Under the pieces are notes generated by a model. It was not told the DNA's origin. It did no database searches and was given only the letters and a program-made list of their open reading frames with translations. From NCBI RefSeq assembly GCF_014654205.1, contig NZ_BNAW01000040.1, forward strand, positions 21,769 to 85,768: a DNA stretch of 64,000 nt, in the 5' to 3' direction. The stretch's first letter is position 1, and each line of letters starts with the position of its first letter. Below, one piece after another: positions 9,414-16,113 of the stretch. The position numbers and the translations under genes are program-made. Origin of the DNA: Amycolatopsis bullii (GTDB lineage: Bacteria > Actinomycetota > Actinomycetes > Mycobacteriales > Pseudonocardiaceae).

Positions 9414-10019
9414 ATGGAATTCCGCCGGCTGAGCGTCCCGGACGCCTTCGAGTTCTCCCCCCGGGCGTTCCCCGACACGCGGGGCCTGTTCGTCGCCCCC
9501 TTCCAGGAGGAGGTCCTGCGCGAGGCGACCGGCCACCCGCTGCGGCTCGCGCAGGCGAACCACAGCGTGTCCCGGCGGGGCGCGATCCGCGGCATCCACT
9601 TCGCCGACACGCCTCCCGGGCAGGCGAAATACGTCTACTGCGCGCGCGGCTCGCTGCTCGACGTCGTCGTCGACATCCGCGTCGGCTCGCCGACCTTCGG
9701 CCACTGGGACGCCGTCCGGCTCGACTCGGCCCGGTACAACGCCGCCTACCTCGCCGAGGGCCTCGGGCACGGCTTCATCGCGCTCGAGGACGACACGGTG
9801 ATGGCCTACCTGTGCTCCGAGCCGTACAACCCCAAGGGCGAGCACGGCATCACCCCGCTCGACCCCGCGCTCGGCCTGCCCTGGCCCGCGGACATCGAGC
9901 CGATCCTGTCGGAGAAGGACCGCGCCGCCCCCACCCTGGCCGAGGCGCTCGAGCAGGGCCTGCTGCCGTCCTACCAGGACTGCGTCGCCTACTACGACAA
10001 GCTGCGCTCGGCGAACTGA
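9414..10019 (+). CDS. RmlC-like dTDP-4-keto sugar 3,5-epimerase
   Basis: This is a 201-residue cupin of the dTDP-4-dehydrorhamnose 3,5-epimerase family. Family motifs are FPDTRGLF at the start, ANHSVSRRGAIRGIHF containing the catalytic His, VVVDIRVGSPTFG, and EGLGHGFIALEDD with the conserved Tyr/His region. It acts on dTDP-4-keto-6-deoxyhexoses, possibly only at C3 or C5. No rmlA, rmlB or rmlD lies beside it, so it is an orphan sugar gene here. TAAGGT at 9402-9407 ends six bases before the ATG, suggesting a leaderless mRNA. Confidence 0.87.
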   Translation: MEFRRLSVPDAFEFSPRAFPDTRGLFVAPFQEEVLREATGHPLRLAQANHSVSRRGAIRGIHFADTPPGQAKYVYCARGSLLDVVVDIRVGSPTFGHWDAVRLDSARYNAAYLAEGLGHGFIALEDDTVMAYLCSEPYNPKGEHGITPLDPALGLPWPADIEPILSEKDRAAPTLAEALEQGLLPSYQDCVAYYDKLRSAN

Positions 10020-10047
10020 CCAGCACCGCCCGGCTCGGCGAAGCCGC

Positions 10048-10077
10048 TTGCGCTTTTAGTAAGCGCGCATATAGTCT
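10048..10077 (+). promoter_or_regulatory. Promoter of the SRPBCC-marR operon with embedded MarR-type operator
   Basis: A -35 like TTGCGC (10048-10053) and a -10 TAGTCT (10072-10077) are 18 bp apart, and the -10 ends six bases before the ATG at 10084. Between them GCGCTT (10050-10055) and AAGCGC (10061-10066) form a palindrome around TTAGT. Its position between the promoter boxes suits autorepression by the MarR protein encoded by the second gene. Confidence 0.65.
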
Positions 10078-10083
10078 GCTCGC

Positions 10084-10497
10084 ATGGCACTTTACGAGTA
10101 CGAGCACAGCGAGACGTCCACCGCCCCCGCCGCCGCGATCTGGCCGCTCTGGGCCGACACGGACCGCTGGCCGGAGTGGGACGCCGGCGTCCGGTCGGTG
10201 GTCCTCGGCGGCCCGTTCGCCGCCGGGACGAGCGGCACGATGACGATGGACGGCATGCCGCCGATCCCGTTCACCCTCACCGAGGTCACCGAGGGCCGGA
10301 GCTTCACCGACGAGACGCGGCTGCCGGACGCGCACCTGCGGTTCGAGCACGTGCTGACCGACGTCGACGGCGGCACGCGGATCACCTACCGCGTCACCAT
10401 CGACGGCCCCGAGGGGTTCGGCGAGCAGGTCACTTCGGACACTCCCGACGCGATGCGCGCGCTGGCCCGGCTCGCCGAGGCAAGCTTGCGCGTATGA
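10084..10497 (+). CDS. SRPBCC (START-like) family protein
   Basis: This is a 137-residue polyketide-cyclase/START-like fold protein. It begins YEYEHSETSTAPAAAIWPLWADTDRWPEWD, the usual first strand and helix of SRPBCC proteins, and has FEHVLTDVDGGTRITYRVTIDGP in the middle of the sheet. These proteins bind hydrophobic ligands; the ligand is unknown. Its stop overlaps the start of a marR gene as ATGA, so the two are cotranslated. The transcript appears leaderless and is probably controlled by the downstream MarR. Confidence 0.8.
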   Translation: MALYEYEHSETSTAPAAAIWPLWADTDRWPEWDAGVRSVVLGGPFAAGTSGTMTMDGMPPIPFTLTEVTEGRSFTDETRLPDAHLRFEHVLTDVDGGTRITYRVTIDGPEGFGEQVTSDTPDAMRALARLAEASLRV

Positions 10498-10928
10498 GCC
10501 TCCCCGAGTCCCGCCTGCCCGGCCCCGAGCGCAGCCCCGGCTTCCTGCTGTGGCGCGTGACGCTGGCCTGGCAGCGGGCGATGCGTGCCGCGCTGGCCCC
10601 GCACGACCTCACGCACGTCCAGTTCGTGCTGCTGACGACGACGTGGTGGCTCACCCGGGCGGGCGAGCCACCGACCCAGCGGCAACTCGCCGACCAGGCG
10701 GGCACCGACACGATGATGACCAGCCAGGTCGTCCGCAAGCTCGCCGACCGCGGTCTGCTGGCCCGCGCCGACGACCCGGCCGACGCCCGCGCGAAGCGCC
10801 TGGAAGTCACCCCGGCCGGCCTCGAACTGGTCGCGAAGGCGCTGAAGGACGTCGAGGCCGCGGACGCCGAGTTCTTCGCGACCGCCGACGACGGCTTCGT
10901 CGACGCATTGGCCCGGCTCGGCCCCTGA
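10494..10928 (+). CDS. MarR family transcriptional regulator
   Basis: This is a 144-residue winged-helix regulator. The recognition region is PTQRQLADQAGTDTMMTSQV followed by a wing with ADDPADARAKRLEVTPAG, the standard MarR DxR wing motif. The ATG at 10494 overlaps the SRPBCC stop by four bases. A GCGCTT-N5-AAGCGC palindrome lies within the operon promoter, which makes autoregulation likely. The signal may be the ligand of the SRPBCC partner; this is inference. Confidence 0.88.
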   Translation: MSLPESRLPGPERSPGFLLWRVTLAWQRAMRAALAPHDLTHVQFVLLTTTWWLTRAGEPPTQRQLADQAGTDTMMTSQVVRKLADRGLLARADDPADARAKRLEVTPAGLELVAKALKDVEAADAEFFATADDGFVDALARLGP

Positions 10929-10997
10929 CGAATCCCGGGGCTTCCCTGGGGACGATCCCGGATGTCCCGGCGTCACCACGCGGGCAGGCTCAGCGCC

Positions 10998-11648
10998 ATG
11001 AAACTTCTCGCACTGGGGGCGGCCGTGGCCGCACTGGCCTTGCTGCCGGGCACCGCGTCCGCGGACGAACTCCCGACGTTCGACTTCACCGGCTGCCCGG
11101 CGCCGCCCGCGGACGCCGACCCGGGCACGTGGCGCTGTGAAGCCTTTGTCTCGCAAGGAAAGCTGTCGATCGGCACCCAGGAGATCCCGCTGGGCGAAAT
11201 GCGGCTGACGTTCAGCGAAGGCAAGGTGAACGGCCAGTACGCGCAGGTGTTCGGCGCGCTGCGGCACGAGCCGGTGCGCGTGCCCGGCCTGGCCGGCACG
11301 ACACTCCAGTTGCGCTACGGCGGATATTCGGACTTCCAGGGCAACGACACCCGCCGCGGCGAGCTCGACGTCTACGCGATGCTGCGGCACCCGTTGCTGC
11401 GCAAGGAATGCAGCATCGGCACGGCGGCCGCGCCGCTGCACACGGTCGTCCACGACGACCCGGCGATGCCGCCGACGGTGCTGTCCAAGAACCCGCCGAC
11501 GTTCCACTTCGGCGTCGTCGACCCGGCCCTGGCGCTCCCGGCGACGCAGGGCTGCGGCCCGCTCGGCAAGCTCGTCGACCGGAAGCTGGGGCTGCCGTCG
11601 TCGTCGGAGTTCCACCAGACGACGTACGTGCAGTACAAGCAGCTCTAA
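10998..11648 (+). CDS. Secreted protein of unknown function
   Basis: This 216-residue protein has a clear Sec signal peptide (MKLLALGAAVAALALLPGTASA, cleavage before about residue 23). The mature part has several cysteines (FTGCPAPP, TWRCEAF, KECSIG, QGCGPLG), consistent with two disulfides in an exported globular domain. I do not recognise a named domain. It runs convergently into the DUF4442 gene, overlapping its stop by four bases. A Streptomyces/Amycolatopsis-type secreted hypothetical is the safest description. Confidence 0.7.
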   Translation: MKLLALGAAVAALALLPGTASADELPTFDFTGCPAPPADADPGTWRCEAFVSQGKLSIGTQEIPLGEMRLTFSEGKVNGQYAQVFGALRHEPVRVPGLAGTTLQLRYGGYSDFQGNDTRRGELDVYAMLRHPLLRKECSIGTAAAPLHTVVHDDPAMPPTVLSKNPPTFHFGVVDPALALPATQGCGPLGKLVDRKLGLPSSSEFHQTTYVQYKQL

Positions 11649-12118
11649 CGCTTCTTCGGCGTCACCCAGATGGTGATCGTCCCGGTGACCACCGGCCGGC
11701 CCTTCGCGTCCGAAATGGTCACCGGGACCTCGAGGTCGAAGCCTTCGTCGCCGAACTCCGGCAGCCCGGGCAGCGCCGCGACCGCGCGCAGGCCGGTTTC
11801 GGCCTTCGCGACGTACTGGACGTTCATGCCCTTCGGCAGCCACCGGTGCGTGGTGGGGACGGTCGCCTCGGCGAGCATGCCCATCGCGATCTCGGCCAGG
11901 TTGCAGGCGGCGATCGCGTGGAACGTGCCGATGTGGTTGTGCACACCCCACCACTTCGGCGCGGTCACCTCGCAGTGGCCGGGACGCAGCTCGCGCACCG
12001 AGGGCAGCACCGTGCGGAAGTACGGCACGCGCAGGCACATCGCGGCGCTGAACAGCTGTTTCCCGCCCGGCTTCCCGGCCAGCTTGTGCCACATCGCGAA
12101 CGTCGGCGTCAGGGCCAT
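11645..12118 (-). CDS. DUF4442 hotdog-fold protein (thioesterase-like)
   Basis: This 157-residue protein resembles the DUF4442 branch of hotdog-fold acyl-thioesterase-like proteins. Typical features are the VHNHIGTFHAIAACNLAEIAMGML central helix and THRWLPKGMNVQYVAKAETGLRA strands. The likely role is hydrolysis or binding of acyl-CoA thioesters in the cytosol. The promoter region carries a TetR-like palindrome at 12137-12154, so it may belong to a fatty-acid-responsive regulon whose regulator is elsewhere. Confidence 0.75.
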   Translation of the reverse strand: MALTPTFAMWHKLAGKPGGKQLFSAAMCLRVPYFRTVLPSVRELRPGHCEVTAPKWWGVHNHIGTFHAIAACNLAEIAMGMLAEATVPTTHRWLPKGMNVQYVAKAETGLRAVAALPGLPEFGDEGFDLEVPVTISDAKGRPVVTGTITIWVTPKKR

Positions 12119-12136
12119 GGGCGTCTCCTCGTACTA

Positions 12137-12154
12137 AGCTACCGTTCAGTAGCT
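12137..12154. promoter_or_regulatory. TetR-like palindrome upstream of the DUF4442 gene
   Basis: AGCTAC and GTAGCT flank CGTTCA, and imperfect symmetry continues outward through CTAA/TAAG. The site lies about 20 bp upstream of the DUF4442 start at 12118. No TetR gene lies next to it, so the regulator would act from elsewhere. Confidence 0.5.
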
Positions 12155-12201
12155 AAGCAGACGGCCTGCTGCCGCGCAAACGGCCGGGTATGTTCGGCCG
12201 G

Positions 12202-12789
12202 GTGACCAACCGTCTCTTCCTCCTCCGGCACGGGCAGACCGAATGGTCGCTGAACGGGCGGCACACCGGCCGCACGGACATCCCGCTGACCCCGGCGGGC
12301 GAAGGCCAGGCACGCGCCGCGGGCGGCACCCTCCGGAGCCTGGTGGGCGGCCCGTCGCTGGTGCTGTCGAGCCCGCGTGCCCGGGCGCTGCGCACCGCCG
12401 CGCTGGCCGGGCTGCGCGTCGACGAAGTCACCGAGGACCTCGCCGAGTGGGACTACGGCGACTACGAAGGCGTCACCACGCCGCAGATCCGGGAGACCGT
12501 GCCGGGCTGGACGGTCTGGACCCACCCGAGCCCCGGCGGCGAAAGCGCTTCGGACGTCTCCGCCCGCGCGGACCGCGTGCTGGAGCGCGCACGGCAAGCC
12601 TGCGAAGCCGGCGACGTGATCCTGGTGGGCCACGGGCACTTCAGCCGCGTGCTGGTGGCCCGCTGGCTCGGCCTGCCCGCCACCGCCGGCGTCCACTTCG
12701 GACTCGACGCGGCCGGCATCGCGGTGCTCGGCGACGAGCGCGGCGAACCCCAGATCGAACACCTCAACCTGCTGCCCGCGGAGGACTGA
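12202..12789 (+). CDS. Histidine phosphatase (phosphoglycerate mutase-like) family protein
   Basis: This is a 195-residue phosphatase with the catalytic RHGQTEWS motif at the start, GRTDIPLTPAGEGQA, and the second catalytic His in VGHGHFSRVLVARWL. Members dephosphorylate small phosphate esters such as alpha-ribazole phosphate or sugar phosphates; the substrate here is unknown. I chose the GTG at 12202 because TATGTT (12189-12194) lies seven bases upstream as a -10, giving a leaderless mRNA; an ATG at 12190 is in frame but overlaps that box. It is followed one base after its stop by the GNAT gene. Confidence 0.87.
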   Translation: MTNRLFLLRHGQTEWSLNGRHTGRTDIPLTPAGEGQARAAGGTLRSLVGGPSLVLSSPRARALRTAALAGLRVDEVTEDLAEWDYGDYEGVTTPQIRETVPGWTVWTHPSPGGESASDVSARADRVLERARQACEAGDVILVGHGHFSRVLVARWLGLPATAGVHFGLDAAGIAVLGDERGEPQIEHLNLLPAED

Positions 12790-12790
12790 C

Positions 12791-13273
12791 GTGCCCGACG
12801 ACCGCATCCGCCGGATCCGCCCTTCGGACGTCGAAGCGGCGGTCGGCCTCGCCCACGAGCTGGCGGACTACGAGCGCGCGCCCGACGAGTGCCACCTCAC
12901 GCCGGCGCAGCTGCACGAGGCGCTGTTCGGCGAATCGCCGAAGCTGTTCGGGCACGTGGCCGAAGTGGACGGCGAGGTCGTCGGCTTCGCCGTCTGGTTC
13001 CTGAACTACTCGACCTGGCGCGGCGTGCACGGGATCTACCTGGAGGACCTGTACGTCCGGGAGTCCCAGCGCGGTTCGGGCCTGGGCAAGGCCCTGCTGG
13101 CGGCACTGGCGGCCGAGTGCGTCGCGAACGGCTACGCGCGGCTCGAGTGGTCGGTGCTGGACTGGAACCCGGCGACGGAGTTCTACAAGGCGTTGGGCGC
13201 GGTCGCGATGGACGACTGGACGGTCAACCGCCTCACCGACGAGCCGCTGAAGGCGCTGGCCGCCCAGGCTTGA
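12791..13273 (+). CDS. GNAT family N-acetyltransferase (SSAT-like)
   Basis: This is a 160-residue GCN5-related acetyltransferase. The acetyl-CoA pyrophosphate loop is QRGSGLGKALLAAL, preceded by GIYLEDLYVRES and followed by ARLEWSVLDWNPATEFYKALGA, the pattern of spermidine/spermine or thialysine acetyltransferases. It probably acetylates a small amine. The GTG start follows the phosphatase stop by one base, so both are probably one operon. A 15-bp hairpin follows the stop. Confidence 0.88.
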   Translation: MPDDRIRRIRPSDVEAAVGLAHELADYERAPDECHLTPAQLHEALFGESPKLFGHVAEVDGEVVGFAVWFLNYSTWRGVHGIYLEDLYVRESQRGSGLGKALLAALAAECVANGYARLEWSVLDWNPATEFYKALGAVAMDDWTVNRLTDEPLKALAAQA

Positions 13274-13280
13274 ACGTCTT

Positions 13281-13323
13281 GAATGACTCATTCCTGACCT
13301 CCGACGCCAGGAATGAGTCATTC
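13281..13323. terminator. Perfect 15-bp hairpin between convergent genes
   Basis: GAATGACTCATTCCT (13281-13295) pairs perfectly with 13309-13323 across a 13-base loop, and short ACGTC/GACGT arms add outside. Each arm contains a near-palindrome (ATGACTCAT). It lies between the GNAT gene and the convergent membrane gene and can terminate both; there is no U-tract. Confidence 0.75.
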
Positions 13324-13345
13324 ATGACGTCCGGGCGGCTGCGGG

Positions 13346-13816
13346 TCAGTCCTCTTCGTGGCCCTCGCGCTCGGCGCGGCGGCCCGCCAGCCCGCCGCGT
13401 TCGGCGGCCTCCGTTTCCGTCTCGCCTTCGCGCAGCCCCAGCGCCCAGGCCCGCGACGGCCGCCGGAACAGCAGGGCCAGGGCCACGATGCCGAGCAGGG
13501 CGATCGGCACGCCCCACAGCGGCTCGCCGGACGGGCCGAGCAGGTACCAGCCGAGCCCGATCACGATCAGCGCGATCACCACGCCCGGCGAGCGCGCCCA
13601 CGTCTGGCCGAGGACCAGCCCGGCCGACGCGGCCAGGAACGCCAGCGCCACCACGATGAACGTGCCCGACTCGACGAAGACGTTGTTGCCCGGCTGCGCG
13701 GGCGAGCCCAGTCCGTTCACCAGCACGACCACCCCGAACACCAGCAGGGCGAGCGACGGCACCGCGGTGACCACGCCGGCCAGCCGGACCTCACGGGGAG
13801 CGGGCGAGAGCTTCAC
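13346..13816 (-). CDS. Small integral membrane protein
   Basis: I do not recognise this 156-residue protein. It has four hydrophobic segments (around residues 12-34, 50-70, 75-95 and 100-120) and a charged, Arg/Glu-rich cytoplasmic tail. The GTG at 13816 is preferred because GGAAGG lies eight bases upstream; an earlier in-frame GTG at 13846 has no ribosome binding site. It is a single gene converging on the GNAT gene through a long hairpin. Confidence 0.65.
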   Translation of the reverse strand: MKLSPAPREVRLAGVVTAVPSLALLVFGVVVLVNGLGSPAQPGNNVFVESGTFIVVALAFLAASAGLVLGQTWARSPGVVIALIVIGLGWYLLGPSGEPLWGVPIALLGIVALALLFRRPSRAWALGLREGETETEAAERGGLAGRRAEREGHEED

Positions 13817-14142
13817 TGCGGCGGCCTTCCGGTCTTCGGCGAACACAGGTTTTCGCGAGAAGCACAGTGGACCCGGCCAGGGCGAGTCACCGTGCGTGAG
13901 CTCTTTCGATCGTATGCCACCCGGTCGGCCGTTTTCGCGAGACCGCCCCGGCGTCGAAAATCAAGATGTCGTCGATGAGCGGGCGGTCGGCCCGGGTGCA
14001 CTTGTCACGACGAGCGGACACTCGCACGTGAAGGAGGACCGCCCGGCACAGGGTCTCGAAGGTGCTGTCTCCCGGGGTTGCGCCCGTCACCATGCGGCGC
14101 CGGAAGGTTCTCGGGCCGCCGGAAGTCACTTACTCTGCGGTA
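13817..14142. other. Divergent intergenic region upstream of dagK
   Basis: This gap separates the membrane-protein gene from the diacylglycerol kinase gene. I see no gene in it. Its right end contains TACTCT (14131-14136), six bases before the dagK ATG, a probable -10 for a leaderless transcript. Confidence 0.5.
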
Positions 14143-15069
14143 ATGCGCGCAATCCTCGTGGTGAACCCCCAGGCCACCTCGACCACCGCGGGTGGCCGGG
14201 ACGTCCTGGCGCACGCGCTCGCCAGCCAGGTCAAGCTGGACGTGGTCGAGACGGACTACCGCGGCCACGCGATGGCCGTCGCGCGCTCGGCGGCGCGGGA
14301 CGGCATCGACCTGGTCGTGGCGCACGGCGGCGACGGCACGGTCAACGAGGTCGTCAACGGCCTGCTGGCGGATGTTGACGGCGACCCCGCCGCAATAGGC
14401 CACGTCCCCGCTCTGGGTGTCGTGCCCGGCGGCTCGGCCAACGTCTTCGCGCGCGCCCTCGGCATCTCCGCCGACTCCTTCGAGGCCACCCACCAGCTGC
14501 TCAACGCGCTGGAGAACGACCGCTCGCGCCGGGTCGGGCTCGGGCTGGCCGACGGACACTGGTTCACCTTCAACTCCGGCCTCGGCTGGGACGCCGACGT
14601 CGTCGGCCGGGTCGCCAAGCGCCGCGGCAAGCAGACGACCGCCGGCCTGTACCTGCGGGCCGCCGTCCGCTCCTACTTCCGCCCGCCGCTGGGCCGGCCG
14701 GCCCTGACCATCCGCGTTCCCGGCGAGGACCCGGTCGAGGCGTTGACCGCTTTCGTGTCGAACACCGATCCGTGGAGCTACCTGGGTGAGCGTGCCGTCC
14801 ACCTCAACCCGGGTTGCTCGTTCGAGACGGGATTGGGCCTGTTCGCGCTGAGCGGTCTGGGGTTGCCCACCGTGTTCAAGCATGTACGCCAAGCTTTGGT
14901 TACGAAGAGCAACCAGCGGGGACGGCGTCTCGTGCGTCACGATGACCTGCCGATGGTCCGCATCGACGCAGCTGAACCGGTAAACTTCCAGGTGGACGGC
15001 GACCTCGTCGGCCAGCGGACTCGCGTGGAATTCTTCAGTGTCCCGAATGCACTCACGGTAATCGTGTGA
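14143..15069 (+). CDS. Diacylglycerol kinase family lipid kinase
   Basis: This is a 308-residue DAGK/YegS-type lipid kinase. It begins MRAILVVNPQATSTTAGGRD, followed by the nucleotide motif AHGGDGTVNEVVNGL (around residues 65-79) and GVVPGGSANVFARALG. It phosphorylates diacylglycerol or a related lipid at the membrane face. The gene immediately upstream of whiB1 is the same family in M. tuberculosis (Rv3218), so the neighbourhood is conserved. The ATG has TACTCT six bases upstream and no Shine-Dalgarno sequence. Confidence 0.88.
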   Translation: MRAILVVNPQATSTTAGGRDVLAHALASQVKLDVVETDYRGHAMAVARSAARDGIDLVVAHGGDGTVNEVVNGLLADVDGDPAAIGHVPALGVVPGGSANVFARALGISADSFEATHQLLNALENDRSRRVGLGLADGHWFTFNSGLGWDADVVGRVAKRRGKQTTAGLYLRAAVRSYFRPPLGRPALTIRVPGEDPVEALTAFVSNTDPWSYLGERAVHLNPGCSFETGLGLFALSGLGLPTVFKHVRQALVTKSNQRGRRLVRHDDLPMVRIDAAEPVNFQVDGDLVGQRTRVEFFSVPNALTVIV

Positions 15070-15247
15070 CGACGGGACCGCTGATCGCCTGCGGATAAGT
15101 ACCAGGTGCCGTTCGTCGACGGAGAAGCTCCACTCAGCGCATCAGCCTTCCCTTCGGACGGCTGTCTCAGAGAGAAACCGCAGGTCAGAGGGGTCGCTTG
15201 ACCGGGTGACCTGACTCACCGATCTTCCCGAAACCCTTGTCGAAAGC

Positions 15248-15276
15248 GGTGCTTCGTGAAAGCATTCACAAGCACC
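15248..15276. promoter_or_regulatory. CRP-type binding site upstream of whiB1
   Basis: CGTGAAAGCATTCACA (15255-15270) matches the CRP/FNR consensus TGTGA-N6-TCACA at all but one base. It sits inside a longer symmetry with GGTGCTT (15248-15254) and AAGCACC (15270-15276). It lies about 81 bp before the whiB1 start. In M. tuberculosis whiB1 is controlled by the CRP-family protein Rv3676; the same control is inferred here. Confidence 0.75.
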
Positions 15277-15343
15277 CAAGAACACGACCGCCATTGACGA
15301 CTGTGGCGCGGCCCTCCCGCGCCATATGAAGGAGCTCACGAAC

Positions 15344-15598
15344 ATGGACTGGCGCCACGACGCGGCCTGCCGAGACGAGGACCCCGAGCTGTTCTTCCCG
15401 GTGGGAACCAGCGGTCCTGCTCTGTCGCAGGTTGCTCAGGCGAAGGCCGTGTGCCACCGCTGCCCCTCCGCTTCCGACTGCTTGGCCTGGGCTCTGGCCA
15501 GCGGCCAGGACGCCGGCGTGTGGGGCGGCATGAGCGAGGACGAGCGACGCGCGCTCAAGCGCCGCCGTACGCACATCGGCACGCGTACCAACGCCTGA
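15344..15598 (+). CDS. whiB1: WhiB1 iron-sulfur transcription factor
   Basis: This 84-residue protein has the same length as mycobacterial WhiB1. It carries the [4Fe-4S] ligands Cys9, Cys37, Cys40 and Cys46, the turn GVWGG and the basic C-terminal tail RRALKRRRTH used for DNA contact. WhiB1 binds the RNA polymerase sigma subunit and responds to nitric oxide in mycobacteria. The ATG at 15344 is chosen because AAGGAG lies nine bases upstream; an earlier ATG at 15326 overlaps that site. Gene order dagK-whiB1-pdtaS matches Rv3218-Rv3219-Rv3220c. A CRP-type site lies upstream and a 12-bp terminator hairpin downstream. Confidence 0.95.
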   Translation: MDWRHDAACRDEDPELFFPVGTSGPALSQVAQAKAVCHRCPSASDCLAWALASGQDAGVWGGMSEDERRALKRRRTHIGTRTNA

Positions 15599-15772
15599 GT
15601 TTCTCGAGATCCACCCAGGCCAGGCAGGAATTTCACCCGGCGGGCATTTGTCGTGCCCACGCCGTCTGGGGTGATACCTACCCGGCTTGAGCTTAACAAC
15701 CGAGGCGAAACCACCTGGCAACGGGTGCGCTGAAACCTCACCGGGACTTCAAGTCCTCCGCAAGCGCTGAAC

Positions 15773-15802
15773 GGCCCGGCACCACGCACCTGGTGCCGGG
15801 CC
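15773..15802 (+). terminator. whiB1 terminator hairpin
   Basis: GGCCCGGCACCA (15773-15784) pairs perfectly with TGGTGCCGGGCC (15791-15802) around the loop CGCACC. It lies 175 bp after the whiB1 stop and directly before the 21-bp repeat array. Confidence 0.7.
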
Positions 15803-15803
15803 T

Positions 15804-16097
15804 TCACGCGTTGATGCCCCTCCAATCACACGCGATACCCCTCCAATCACGAGTGATGCCTCCCCAATCACGCGAGATTCGCCCCCAATCACGCGAGTCC
15901 CGCGCCGGATCACGCGAGATCCGCCTTCGCCGGACGAACCGACCCTCCAGGTACGCAGGCCGACCCTCTGGGTACGCAAGCCGACCCTCGGAGTACGCAG
16001 GCCGACCCTCGGAGTACGCAAGCCGACCCTCGGAGTACGCAGGCCGACCCCCAGGGTACGCAAGCCGTCCGTCCAGGTACGCGAGTCCTCCGGCTGG
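15804..16097. repeat. Tandem array of about 13 units, period 21 bp, between whiB1 and pdtaS
   Basis: ATCAC cores stand at 15825, 15846, 15867, 15888 and 15909, and GTACGC cores at 15951, 15972, 15993, 16014, 16035, 16056 and 16077: every step is 21 bp. The two unit types (core ATCACGCGAGAT, core GTACGCAAGCCGACC) stay in register across a mixed unit at about 15930, and a partial unit near 15804 starts the array. All units point the same way. It fills the 3' gap between convergent genes and is not CRISPR-like because there are no spacers. Confidence 0.9.
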
Positions 16098-16113
16098 GGA
16101 CAGCCGGAGATCG

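Noticed and set aside
15749..16063. Open frame encoding seven-residue repeats (VGLRTPR-type)
   Set aside because: The frame is open because the underlying DNA repeats every 21 bp, a multiple of three. Similar frames open on both strands, there is no ribosome binding site, and the repeat type changes along the array in a way that fits DNA repeats, not a protein.
15804..16097. CRISPR array
   Set aside because: Repeats are contiguous 21-bp units with no unique spacers, and no cas gene is present.
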